From: an uncultured Neglectibacter sp. | GTDB taxonomy: Bacteria > Bacillota > Clostridia > Oscillospirales > Acutalibacteraceae | Reading direction: 5' to 3' | Assembly: GCA_946554335.1 (NCBI GenBank) | Contig: CAMNSA010000010.1 | Coordinates: forward strand, 1-64,000 | Length of the DNA stretch: 64,000 nucleotides | Shown here: positions 7,653 to 15,327 of the stretch, piece by piece | How the letters are laid out: every line of letters starts with the position of its first letter | How positions within the stretch are numbered: position 1 is the stretch's first letter | The notes under the pieces: model-generated | Database searches by the model: none | Told to the model about the DNA's origin: nothing | Seen by the model: the letters and a program-made list of their open reading frames with translations, nothing else | Translations under genes and position numbers: made by a program

Positions 7653-9896
7653 TTGAGCTCGCAGAAAAAGCAAAAGCTTACGAAAGAAGAAAAAAAGGGA
7701 AAAAGAAAGGAAACCTTTTCCCGGACAAAAAGCGATATTCGCAGTCACCCCTTTTTGTTTTCCGCCTATGTGGTGCTGCGCGTGCTGGTGATCACGGTGA
7801 TGATCCTGCAGATCTTCAACCGGGAATACTACGATGTGTTTCTCTGCGCGCTGACTTTAATTCTGTTCATGATTCCCAGCTTTGTGGAGCGCAGGCTCCA
7901 CATCGATGTCCCCAACACCCTGGAGGTACTCATCCTGCTGTTTATCTTTTCGGCGGAGATTCTGGGAGAGATTCGGGAATACTATCTGGTTTTTCCCTTC
8001 TGGGACACCATGCTGCACACCATCAACGGATTTTTGATGGCAGCCATCGGCCTTGCCATGGTGGACATCCTCAACCGCTCCAAAAAGTTCAAGGTGCGCC
8101 TTTCCCCGGTATTTGTGGCCGTGGTAGCCTTCTGCTTCTCCATGACCATCGGCGTGCTTTGGGAATTTTTTGAATATGGCATGGACTGTTTCTTCCACAT
8201 GGATATGCAGAAGGATACTTGGGTAAGCGCCATCTCCACAGTGACCCTGAATCCGGAAGGGAAAAACGCGGCCGTGTACCTGCCCATAGAAAGCGTGGTA
8301 GTCAACGGGAAAGAGTGGCCGGGATATCTGGATATCGGCCTGCATGACACCATGAAGGACCTGTTGGTAAACTTCATCGGCGCCCTGGTGTTTTCCGTGA
8401 TCGGCATGCTATATATCATGGGGCGGGGGCGGGGAAAATTCGCCCCTCGCTTCATTCCCCGGCTCAAGGAAAACGAGCTGCCCCAAAAGGAAGAAGATCC
8501 GGCAAGTCTGCTGCTTCCCGTCGCCTTAGGAGGCGGGGAGGAGGAGCCGAACCATCAGGCAACAGAAAAAAGGAGGAAGATCATTTTGAAACCCATTGTT
8601 AAAACAGGACAGGGCCTGCTTGGAGGAATTCTGAGCCAGGACGAAAAAACCGCCATCTTCCGGGGCATACCCTACGCCCAGCCGCCGGTGGGCGAGCTGC
8701 GCTTTCGCCGCCCTCAGAAAAAGGAGCCCTGGGAAGGCATTCTTCCCTGCGAGGAATTCAAAGCCCGCTGCTGTCAGGCGGACCTTGCCTCCATGGATTT
8801 CTACGGTAAGGAGTTCTATGACGAAATGGTGCCTCCCTGCAGCGAAGACTGTCTGTACTTAAATATCTGGGCTCCGGCAGACGCGAAGGAAGGAGACCAA
8901 CTTCCGGTGCTGTTCTGGATCCACGGCGGCGCTTTCCTGCATGGCTGCGGAACAGAAAAGGAATTTGACGGAGAGGGCTTCGCCAAAAAGGGCGTGATCC
9001 TGGTAACCATCAATTACCGGGTCAATGTATTCGGGTTTTTCGCCCACCCGGAGCTGGACCGGGAAAACGAAGAGGGCGTCTCCGGCAATTACGGCATCTT
9101 TGACCAGCTGTTTGCCCTGTCCTGGGTGAGAGAGAACATCTCCGCCTTCGGAGGCGACCCGGAAAAAATTACCATTGCGGGTCAGTCCGCCGGATGTATG
9201 AGCGTGCAGACCATTATTTCCTCTCCCCTGTCTCAAGGGATGCTGCGCGGCGCCATCCTGCAGAGTGGAGGCGGCTACCCCTCTCTGCGCCCCACTGCTG
9301 GGAAGGAAAAGATCCTTACAATCTCAGAAAAGCTCATGGAAGAGCTTCAGGTTACAACGGTGGAAGAGCTGCGGAAAATACCCGCTGAAAAACTGTGTGA
9401 AGCGGCCTATCGCGTACTGGGATCTGATTCTCTGGGATGGACCCCTCATGTGGACGGCTTCCTGCTGCCTGACACCACGGACCGCCAGGCCGAGAAGGGA
9501 GAGATCAGGAACATCCATTATCTCATCGGTTCCACCGGAAACGATATCGGTGACGGCGTCTTTTTGCAGCAATCCGGCAGCGGCTTCTGCGAGAACCTGT
9601 TGAAGCTGGGATTTCCCCCCGCCTATTTTTACTACTTCGACCGCAAGCTGCCCGGTGACCAGGCCGGAGCCTTCCATTCCAGCGAGCTGTGGTATGAATT
9701 CGAGACCTATCCCCGCTGCTGGCGGCCCTGGGAAGCTTGGGATAAGGAGCTTTCCCGCATTTTTTCCTCCTACTGGGCCAATTTCGTGAAGAACGGGGAT
9801 CCCAACGGTCCCGGGCTGCCCCTTTGGGAGGCCTACACGGCGGAAAACCACTCCCCCATTTTGCTCTCGGACAAGGTGGAAATGAAACGCTCATAA
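7653..9896 (+). CDS. Fusion ORF: polytopic membrane protein plus type-B carboxylesterase
   Basis: 747 aa in one open frame, starting at TTG 7653 with AAAGGAGGAA upstream. Residues about 35-260 form a membrane domain with about six hydrophobic segments and conserved motifs WDTMLHTINGF, GVLWEFFEYG and HDTMKDLLVNFIGA, resembling the DUF2238/YjdF-like membrane family. From about residue 312 it is a carboxylesterase with FRGIPYAQPPVG, oxyanion loop WIHGGAF, nucleophile elbow GQSAGC and catalytic His in GAFHSSELWY. The junction (residues 285-312) is low-complexity and hydrophilic. It contains a perfect AAAAGGAGG site followed by an in-frame TTG at 8586, so the esterase may also be made separately (see findings). 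Confidence 0.75.
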   Translation: MSSQKKQKLTKEEKKGKRKETFSRTKSDIRSHPFLFSAYVVLRVLVITVMILQIFNREYYDVFLCALTLILFMIPSFVERRLHIDVPNTLEVLILLFIFSAEILGEIREYYLVFPFWDTMLHTINGFLMAAIGLAMVDILNRSKKFKVRLSPVFVAVVAFCFSMTIGVLWEFFEYGMDCFFHMDMQKDTWVSAISTVTLNPEGKNAAVYLPIESVVVNGKEWPGYLDIGLHDTMKDLLVNFIGALVFSVIGMLYIMGRGRGKFAPRFIPRLKENELPQKEEDPASLLLPVALGGGEEEPNHQATEKRRKIILKPIVKTGQGLLGGILSQDEKTAIFRGIPYAQPPVGELRFRRPQKKEPWEGILPCEEFKARCCQADLASMDFYGKEFYDEMVPPCSEDCLYLNIWAPADAKEGDQLPVLFWIHGGAFLHGCGTEKEFDGEGFAKKGVILVTINYRVNVFGFFAHPELDRENEEGVSGNYGIFDQLFALSWVRENISAFGGDPEKITIAGQSAGCMSVQTIISSPLSQGMLRGAILQSGGGYPSLRPTAGKEKILTISEKLMEELQVTTVEELRKIPAEKLCEAAYRVLGSDSLGWTPHVDGFLLPDTTDRQAEKGEIRNIHYLIGSTGNDIGDGVFLQQSGSGFCENLLKLGFPPAYFYYFDRKLPGDQAGAFHSSELWYEFETYPRCWRPWEAWDKELSRIFSSYWANFVKNGDPNGPGLPLWEAYTAENHSPILLSDKVEMKRS
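8586..9896 (+). CDS. Alternative internal start: carboxylesterase family protein alone
   Basis: In-frame TTG at 8586 (codon 312 of the long ORF) preceded at 8 nt by AAAAGGAGGAAG. From here the product is 436 aa, begins LKPIVKTGQGLLGG as free-standing carboxylesterases do, and carries the full esterase domain (GQSAGC Ser, HSSEL His). This is an alternative reading of the same frame, not an additional locus. Which product is made, or whether both are, cannot be decided from sequence. Confidence 0.5.
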   Translation: MKPIVKTGQGLLGGILSQDEKTAIFRGIPYAQPPVGELRFRRPQKKEPWEGILPCEEFKARCCQADLASMDFYGKEFYDEMVPPCSEDCLYLNIWAPADAKEGDQLPVLFWIHGGAFLHGCGTEKEFDGEGFAKKGVILVTINYRVNVFGFFAHPELDRENEEGVSGNYGIFDQLFALSWVRENISAFGGDPEKITIAGQSAGCMSVQTIISSPLSQGMLRGAILQSGGGYPSLRPTAGKEKILTISEKLMEELQVTTVEELRKIPAEKLCEAAYRVLGSDSLGWTPHVDGFLLPDTTDRQAEKGEIRNIHYLIGSTGNDIGDGVFLQQSGSGFCENLLKLGFPPAYFYYFDRKLPGDQAGAFHSSELWYEFETYPRCWRPWEAWDKELSRIFSSYWANFVKNGDPNGPGLPLWEAYTAENHSPILLSDKVEMKRS

Positions 9897-9906
9897 AAAG
9901 CTTTAG

Positions 9907-9950
9907 AAAAAAATTCCCGAGTCTCCAGTTGGAGACTCGGGAATTTTTTT
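9907..9950. terminator. Bidirectional intrinsic terminator
   Basis: Perfect 15-bp stem AATTCCCGAGTCTCC / GGAGACTCGGGAATT with a 4-nt loop, an A-run before and a T-run after. It sits between the convergent esterase and 97-aa genes and suits both strands. Confidence 0.9.
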
Positions 9951-9957
9951 GTTTTGT

Positions 9958-10251
9958 TTACTCTGCCAGCGCTCGCTCAAGCCACGCGTCCGCAATATCC
10001 AGCGCTAAGTACAGGCCGTTTTTTTCACTGGTCTTGACGATCTGCTTCCTGGTACGGATCTCCGGGTCGGTGTACATCAGCTGCACCGTCACCTTGTCTG
10101 CCACATCCAGGTCGCCCACCTTTTTCTTGGACTTGATGTCGATCTTGATGACATACTTATCCTTCATGCTGCCGTAATAGATGGTGTCGCCGCTGCGCAC
10201 CAGGGGCTTTCCCTTATAGGTGGGAAAAGACACTTTTTTCTCTTCGCTCAA
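9958..10251 (-). CDS. Conserved small protein of unknown function downstream of ireB
   Basis: 97 aa, predicted cytoplasmic, lysine-rich, with no motif I recognise (PTYKGKPLVRSGDTIYYG, VGDLDVADKVTVQLMYTD). It starts at TTG 10251 with only a weak upstream site, 27 bp after the ireB stop, so it is probably co-transcribed with ireB. Coding evidence is the clean frame, operon position and terminator immediately after it. No function is proposed. Confidence 0.7.
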   Translation of the reverse strand: MSEEKKVSFPTYKGKPLVRSGDTIYYGSMKDKYVIKIDIKSKKKVGDLDVADKVTVQLMYTDPEIRTRKQIVKTSEKNGLYLALDIADAWLERALAE

Positions 10252-10278
10252 AGAATCACCGCGCTTTCTAAAAAATGA

Positions 10279-10536
10279 TCACTCGCCCAGATAAGAACGC
10301 ACCATAGCCTTCAGAAGCTCGTCGCGGTCGATCTTGCGCACCAGGCTTCTGGCGTTGTTATGGGTGGTAATATAGGTAGGATCTTCCGAAAGGATGTATC
10401 CCACGATCTGGCTGATGGGGTTATATCCCTTTTCTTTCAGCGCGTCGTACACCGTAAGCAGATTCCGCTTCAATTCTTCCTCCTTGATTTCCTCCAAGGA
10501 AAAGGTCAGCGTGTGGTCGGAAGGAATTTCCGGCAT
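10279..10536 (-). CDS. ireB: IreB family regulatory phosphoprotein (UPF0297)
   Basis: 85 aa from the ATG at 10536, which has a perfect AGGAGGTG site; the track's longer start at 10593 lacks one. The family sequence is clear ([40 protein letters not shown]). IreB is a substrate of the Ser/Thr kinase IreK in enterococci and affects cephalosporin tolerance. In most Firmicutes the next genes are ruvX and DUF1292; here a different small gene follows. Confidence 0.93.
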   Translation of the reverse strand: MPEIPSDHTLTFSLEEIKEEELKRNLLTVYDALKEKGYNPISQIVGYILSEDPTYITTHNNARSLVRKIDRDELLKAMVRSYLGE

Positions 10537-10598
10537 GTGGAACACCTCCTGTTTCTTTTTTTGTATTCTCTGAAAAGGCCGCTTGATCCCCATCTATC

Positions 10599-10627
10599 AT
10601 AATACATGATAATCTAAAGGAATTCAA
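10599..10627 (-). promoter_or_regulatory. Promoter of the ireB operon
   Basis: On the minus strand TTGAAT, 17-nt spacer, TATTAT, about 60 bp before the ireB ATG. Confidence 0.65.
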
Positions 10628-10648
10628 GCCGTTTGTGAAAGATTTTCC

Positions 10649-13015
10649 TCAGATCCTCAGGGAAACGCCCTGAGTTTCCAAAGCCTTTACGATCTCATCC
10701 ACCACCGGCTGGACCTCTTCCTTTGACAGGGTCTTCTCTTTGGAGGAGAAGGCAAAGCGCAGGGTAAGGCTCCTGTTTTCCCCCAGCTGGAAGGCGTCGA
10801 TGAGCGTCACGGAGTTCAGCAGCTCTATGGAAAGCCCCTCCCAGGCGGGAGTCAGATCTCCATACCGCTTGCCGCCGGGCAGAACAAAGGAAAGGTCGAT
10901 ATCGATGCCGGGGAAGCGGGAGGGCTCCCGATATTCCAGATCCAAAGCGGATACATCGGCAAAGGCGTCCATGTCAAGCTGAGCGCAGACCACCGCCGCT
11001 TTTCTGTCCAGCTTGGAAAGCACCGCGGGATGCAGAGTGCAAAGCCAGCCAAGCTTTTCCTCCCCGCAGGAGATCTCCGCCGTGTTTCTGGGATGCTGCC
11101 AGGCGTGAACGGGCTCCCGATTGGAAAGCGTGAGTTCTGTCCGCTTGATCTCTCTGCCCAGGGTCCTCACCATATTGAGGAGCCTATAATACAGCTCCTT
11201 TTCTCCCTGGACACGGCTGTAAAGGGCGATCCCCAACACCTTGCGCTCCCGGCACTCGCCGTCCTCCTTTAATCCCTCGCAGACCCGGCCGATCTCAAAA
11301 ATGCCGAAGTCCGCCCCGAAGGACCGGTTTTCCTGTACAAAGGAGAGAAGGGTGGGGCCCATATTGGTGCGCAGGGTCTCGTGGTCAGGAGATTGGGGAC
11401 TCAGAAGCTTTACATTCGGCTCGATCTCAACCCCCAGCTCTCTGCACTTTTTGGCGTCGAACCAGATATAGGAATGGACCTCGTTGAGACCGTACCGCTC
11501 TACCAGAATATCCTTTGCAAAATTATCCGATTTATTTGCCGCGCTGCGCTTTCTGGGATACAGCGGGCTCAGAGTGGTGGAAACGGCAAAGTTATCGTAG
11601 CCGTAGATCCGGGTGATCTCCTCGATGATGTCCGCCTTGATGGTCACGTCCTTGGTGGCCCGCCAGGAGGGTACCTCCACCCTAAATTCCTTCCCGTCGT
11701 ACTGGGCGCCAAAGCCCAGAGAACGCAGGGTGGAGAGCACCTGCTCGTCAGAGATCTCAATGCCGGTATAACGGTCCACATAGGGCTTGTCAAAACGCAG
11801 GGTGACCTGGGGATAGCGCTTCACATAAACATCCGTCAGTTTGGAAATGACCTGGGCCTGAGGGTCGATCTCCAATAACAGCTTTAAAAACCGGGCAATC
11901 GCCGGCACAGTCATCTCCGGATCCAGGGTTTTTTCATAGCGCATGGAGGCGTCGGTGCGCAGTCCCAGCCTGGTGGAAGCCCTGCGCACACTGACAGCGT
12001 CAAAGCTCGCGGACTCCAAAAGGAGGCTGTCTGTGTCGTCCTCGATTTCAGATTCCAGACCGCCCATCACGCCGGCCACCGCCACCGGGCGGCCCTTGGA
12101 GCAGATCATCAAGGTGTTCTGATCTACGGCGCGTTTTGCCCCGTCCAAGGTCTGGAACTCAAAGGGCTCGGAAAAGCGCTTGACCTCAATGCTGTCCACC
12201 TTGGCGCAGTCAAAGGCGTGCATGGGCTGACCCATTTCCAGCATCAGATAATTGGTCAGGTCCGCCAACAGGTTGATGGCGCGGCTGCCGCAGTAAAACA
12301 AACGAATACGCATATTCACCGGGCTTACCTTCTTCTTGATGTTGCGCACCTTCAGGCAGGAATACCGGAAGCACAGCTGTTTGTCCTCCACCTCCACGGG
12401 AACGGAGTCAAGGCCGTCAAACTGGGAAAGCTCCACGGTTTCCAGAGGCCTTAAAGGCCTGCCGGTCAGCGCCGCGAATTCCCGGGCGACGCCGTAATGG
12501 CCCCACAGGTCCGGGCGGTTCGTCAGGGACTTGTTATCCACCTCGAACACCACATCCTTGATGTCGTAAAGCTCTGTCATATCCTTGCCCACGGGGGTGT
12601 CCTCCGGCAGCTCCCACAGCCCGGAATGGTCGTCGGAAACACCCAGCTCCTTTTCTGAGCAGCACATACCGTGAGATTCGACCCCGGCGATCTTCGCGCA
12701 GCCGATCTCCTCTCCGCCTACCATGCCCCCCTCCTTCACAAAGGGGACGATCATGCCCTCGCGCACATTGGGCGCGCCGCAGACCACACCGTACACTCTG
12801 TCTCCCCCATCCACAGTGAGCAGATGGAGCTTTTCAGAATCCGGGTGATTTTCCACAGTAAGAATCTTTCCTGCCACCACATCCCGCAGGTTCTCTCCCA
12901 TGCGGAACACCTCCTCCACCTCGGCGGTGGAAAGAGTAAAACGATGGATCAAGGCCTCCAGATCCAGGCCTCTAAGATCCACAAAATCGCTGATCCAGTT
13001 CATTGAAATAAGCAT
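10649..13015 (-). CDS. pheT: Phenylalanine--tRNA ligase beta subunit
   Basis: 788 aa, normal length. Domains in order: N-terminal tRNA-binding OB fold (about 40-150, VVAGKILTVENHPDSEKL, VCGAPNV), B3/B4 editing domain (about 210-385, MQ-PMHAFD, GVMGGLESEI), B5 domain (about 405-475), the inactive class II core, and a C-terminal FDX-ACB anticodon-binding domain (about 695-788, EPSRFPGIDIDLSFV). It forms the alpha2-beta2 enzyme with PheS. Co-transcribed downstream of pheS with a 53-bp gap, and so also under the upstream T-box. Confidence 0.97.
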   Translation of the reverse strand: MLISMNWISDFVDLRGLDLEALIHRFTLSTAEVEEVFRMGENLRDVVAGKILTVENHPDSEKLHLLTVDGGDRVYGVVCGAPNVREGMIVPFVKEGGMVGGEEIGCAKIAGVESHGMCCSEKELGVSDDHSGLWELPEDTPVGKDMTELYDIKDVVFEVDNKSLTNRPDLWGHYGVAREFAALTGRPLRPLETVELSQFDGLDSVPVEVEDKQLCFRYSCLKVRNIKKKVSPVNMRIRLFYCGSRAINLLADLTNYLMLEMGQPMHAFDCAKVDSIEVKRFSEPFEFQTLDGAKRAVDQNTLMICSKGRPVAVAGVMGGLESEIEDDTDSLLLESASFDAVSVRRASTRLGLRTDASMRYEKTLDPEMTVPAIARFLKLLLEIDPQAQVISKLTDVYVKRYPQVTLRFDKPYVDRYTGIEISDEQVLSTLRSLGFGAQYDGKEFRVEVPSWRATKDVTIKADIIEEITRIYGYDNFAVSTTLSPLYPRKRSAANKSDNFAKDILVERYGLNEVHSYIWFDAKKCRELGVEIEPNVKLLSPQSPDHETLRTNMGPTLLSFVQENRSFGADFGIFEIGRVCEGLKEDGECRERKVLGIALYSRVQGEKELYYRLLNMVRTLGREIKRTELTLSNREPVHAWQHPRNTAEISCGEEKLGWLCTLHPAVLSKLDRKAAVVCAQLDMDAFADVSALDLEYREPSRFPGIDIDLSFVLPGGKRYGDLTPAWEGLSIELLNSVTLIDAFQLGENRSLTLRFAFSSKEKTLSKEEVQPVVDEIVKALETQGVSLRI

Positions 13016-13068
13016 ATCTGATTACCTCTGTTTCTTCCTGTTTCTTGATAAACCCGTCCCTTTGGGCC

Positions 13069-14097
13069 TTATTCGTGCCTAAACTGAGACAGGGCCTTGA
13101 GATTGCCGCTGTTGAGATCCCGGATATCCTTTACGCCGTACTTCATCATCACAAGCCGGGTAAGCCCCAGGCCAAAGGCAAAGCCGGTATACTTTTCCGG
13201 GTCGATCCCACCCTCTTTGAGCACATTGGGGTGAATCATCCCGCAAGGACAAAGCTCGACCCAGCCGGAATGGTGGCAGGTGGAGCAGCCCTCGCCGCCG
13301 CAGATCAGACAGTTGATGTCCAGCTCAAAGCCGGGCTCCACAAAGGGGAAAAATCCGGGGCGCAGACGCACCTTCACATCCCGCTCAAACACTTCGGACA
13401 GCATGGTTTTCATAAAGTAGATCAGGTTGGAAATGGAGATATTTCTATCCACCATGATCCCCTCCATCTGGAAGAAGGTGGTTTCATGGCTGGCGTCGGT
13501 AGCCTCGTTTCTAAAGCACCGCCCCGGGAAAATGGCCCGGCAGGGCGCCCCGTATTTTCTCAGGATATGGTTTTGCGCCGCGGAGGTGTGGGTCTTCAAA
13601 AGCTGGCCGTTATCGAGATAATAGGTGTCCTGCATATCCCGGGCGGGATGGTCCTTGGGGATATTCACCGCCTCAAAGCACTCGTAGTCCGTGACGATCT
13701 CCTTAAAATCCTCCACCACGAAGCCCATGGAGGCAAAGATCTCCTCCAGCTGCCGCTGAATGATGGTGACCGGATGATAAGAGCCGCTCTGAATGGCCGT
13801 GGGCAGGGTCACATCGTACTGCTCGGCCGAATCAATAAGCGCCTGCTCTTCCATTGCCGTGATCTGAGAAAGCTTTTGAGCCAAATGCTCTTCCACCTGT
13901 CTCTTCAGCTGGTTGATATGCTGGCCCAGCTCTTTTTTCTGATCTCCGCTCACTTCCTTGAGGCCCTTGAGCAGCTCTGTGACTTCTCCTTTTTTCCCCA
14001 GATACGCCACCCGCAGCTTTTCCACAGCCTCACTGTTCTTGGCGTTTTCCACTTCTTTGGAAAAGCGCTGCCGCAGGGATTCCATCTTCTCCTTCAT
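13069..14097 (-). CDS. pheS: Phenylalanine--tRNA ligase alpha subunit
   Basis: 342 aa. N-terminal coiled-coil arm (1-85) followed by the class II catalytic domain: motif 2 region FRNEATDASHETTFFQMEG, FFPFVEPGFELDI, and motif 3 GFAFGLGLTRLVMMKYG. A cysteine-rich CGGEGCSTCHHSGW insertion precedes motif 3, as usual in PheS. First gene of pheST, 30 bp after the end of the T-box terminator. GAAAGGATGGAAGAG provides the ribosome binding site. Confidence 0.97.
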   Translation of the reverse strand: MKEKMESLRQRFSKEVENAKNSEAVEKLRVAYLGKKGEVTELLKGLKEVSGDQKKELGQHINQLKRQVEEHLAQKLSQITAMEEQALIDSAEQYDVTLPTAIQSGSYHPVTIIQRQLEEIFASMGFVVEDFKEIVTDYECFEAVNIPKDHPARDMQDTYYLDNGQLLKTHTSAAQNHILRKYGAPCRAIFPGRCFRNEATDASHETTFFQMEGIMVDRNISISNLIYFMKTMLSEVFERDVKVRLRPGFFPFVEPGFELDINCLICGGEGCSTCHHSGWVELCPCGMIHPNVLKEGGIDPEKYTGFAFGLGLTRLVMMKYGVKDIRDLNSGNLKALSQFRHE

Positions 14098-14129
14098 TTC
14101 TCTTCCATCCTTTCTTAAATCTTTTCAGG

Positions 14130-14497
14130 GCAAAAAGAAGCTTCGCCCCCTATTGGGGCGAAGCGAATTCTCCGCTGCGCGGTACCACCCAATTTCAACA
14201 GGACATTCGCCCTGTCCTTTTCCAGCCTGTAACGAAGCTGACCCGTCAGAGCCTACTTTTGGGAACCCGCCCCCTGACTGAGGGGATCTCCCCCAACCAA
14301 AGGACCCTTTCCCAGCTGTTCAGCCCTGCCGCTCCAAAGGGAACTTCAGCCTTGTCTCTGCCGCGCAGGCGCTTCCAGCCAATGGCGCCCGCTCTCTGCC
14401 CGGGAGAACAATCTTACTTTCCTTTTTCACCGCGTTGTTCCGCAGACGGTCACGCCCGGAAGGTCCTCTTTTCAGAAATCATCGGCGCACCGCTGCT
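14130..14497 (-). promoter_or_regulatory. T-box leader, tRNA-Phe responsive
   Basis: Minus-strand leader of pheST. In order: AGTA box, AGAGAG, an apical GCGCC-ATTGGCTGGAA-GCGCC hairpin, a specifier segment GAAG-TTC-CCTTTGGAGC with TTC (Phe) at 14343-14341, the T-box GGGTGGTACCGCG (14190-14178), and a terminator stem GCTTCGCCCC / GGGGGCGAAGC followed by TTCTTTTT. The TGGT in the T-box can pair with a tRNA acceptor end carrying discriminator A, as expected for tRNA-Phe. Uncharged tRNA would favour antitermination. Confidence 0.9.
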
Positions 14498-14502
14498 TTG
14501 TT

Positions 14503-14531
14503 ATCATAGCACAGGAAAATGCTTTTTTCAA
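14503..14531 (-). promoter_or_regulatory. Promoter of the pheST T-box transcript
   Basis: On the minus strand TTGAAA, exactly 17 nt, TATGAT; transcription would start near 14497, just upstream of the T-box Stem I. Confidence 0.8.
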
Positions 14532-14592
14532 GAGAGGCGCCCGCTTTTGGGCCGGTTTTCTCCGGATTTTGGCAACATTCATAAAAGATTCA

Positions 14593-14621
14593 TTGAATTT
14601 CTCCGCTTTCCATGATATACT
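14593..14621 (+). promoter_or_regulatory. Promoter of the 179-aa membrane protein gene
   Basis: TTGAAT (14593-14598), 17-nt spacer, TATACT (14616-14621), 78 bp before the chosen ATG. It is back to back with the pheST promoter. Confidence 0.7.
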
Positions 14622-14698
14622 TTGATTCACAGAATTTTTATCAGCCTCTGCTTTTTGAAAATCAGCCGGGACGGAGGCGCCGGAAAGGGGAAACAAAG

Positions 14699-15238
14699 AT
14701 GGGCGATGTATTTATTGAGCGCATGGTAAAGAAAAAAATTCAGGGGACAGACCTTTTGATCATCATCGGCCTGATCCTGGCGGCCATTGTGCTCTGCCCG
14801 GTGCTGCTTCTTGTCAGCCTCAGCTTCCGCCTTTCCATGATCGGGGTTTTAGCCTGCGTCGGCGTGGTGTTTGGAGCCTACAAGCTTCTGTGCACACGCC
14901 TTTTGGAATATGAGTACAGCCTGACCAACGGCTATGTTACCGTGGACAAGATCATGAATAAGGCTTCCCGCAAGCGTATGACCTCCTTTGAGTGCAGCAG
15001 CGCGGAGGATATCGGGGAATACGCAAAGAACGCGGAACGCCTGAAGAACCGTTCCTTCGACGCCCGGATCTTTGCCTCTGCCGACGCCTCCTATGAAAAG
15101 GCTTGGTACATGATCGTGCAGAGCGGGAAAACCGGAAAAACACTGGTGGTGTTTGACCCGGACGAGGATTTCCTGGACGCCGTCAAAAAGTTCATCCCCC
15201 GCCCCCTGAAATTTGAGGTGTTCGGAAGGAACGCCTGA
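14699..15238 (+). CDS. Small membrane-anchored protein (DUF6106-like), function unknown
   Basis: 179 aa from the ATG at 14699 (GGGGAAACAAAG upstream). The track's longer start reads through the promoter region and is rejected. Two hydrophobic segments (about residues 19-42 and 46-65) form a hairpin, followed by a soluble domain that includes EYEYSLTNGYVTVDKI and SFECSSAEDIGEYA. The layout and N-terminal MGDVFIERMVKKK resemble a Clostridia family I recall as DUF6106; I am not certain of the number. No function is known to me. Confidence 0.75.
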   Translation: MGDVFIERMVKKKIQGTDLLIIIGLILAAIVLCPVLLLVSLSFRLSMIGVLACVGVVFGAYKLLCTRLLEYEYSLTNGYVTVDKIMNKASRKRMTSFECSSAEDIGEYAKNAERLKNRSFDARIFASADASYEKAWYMIVQSGKTGKTLVVFDPDEDFLDAVKKFIPRPLKFEVFGRNA

Positions 15239-15252
15239 TTTTTAACAGAATA

Positions 15253-15293
15253 AAAACCGCAGGACCGCCGCTTCTTTGGAAACGGCGGTCCTT
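15253..15293. terminator. Intrinsic terminator between convergent genes
   Basis: GGACCGCCG / CGGCGGTCC stem with a 12-nt loop. The minus strand has a TGCGGTTTTTATT tail, so it mainly serves the sulfatase operon, and a CCTTGTTT tail exists on plus. Confidence 0.75.
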
Positions 15294-15327
15294 GTTTCAG
15301 TTATCTTTTTGAAAAGAACTTCCGGCT

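Noticed and set aside
13045-14118. 357-aa plus-strand ORF
   Set aside because: Antisense shadow of pheS.
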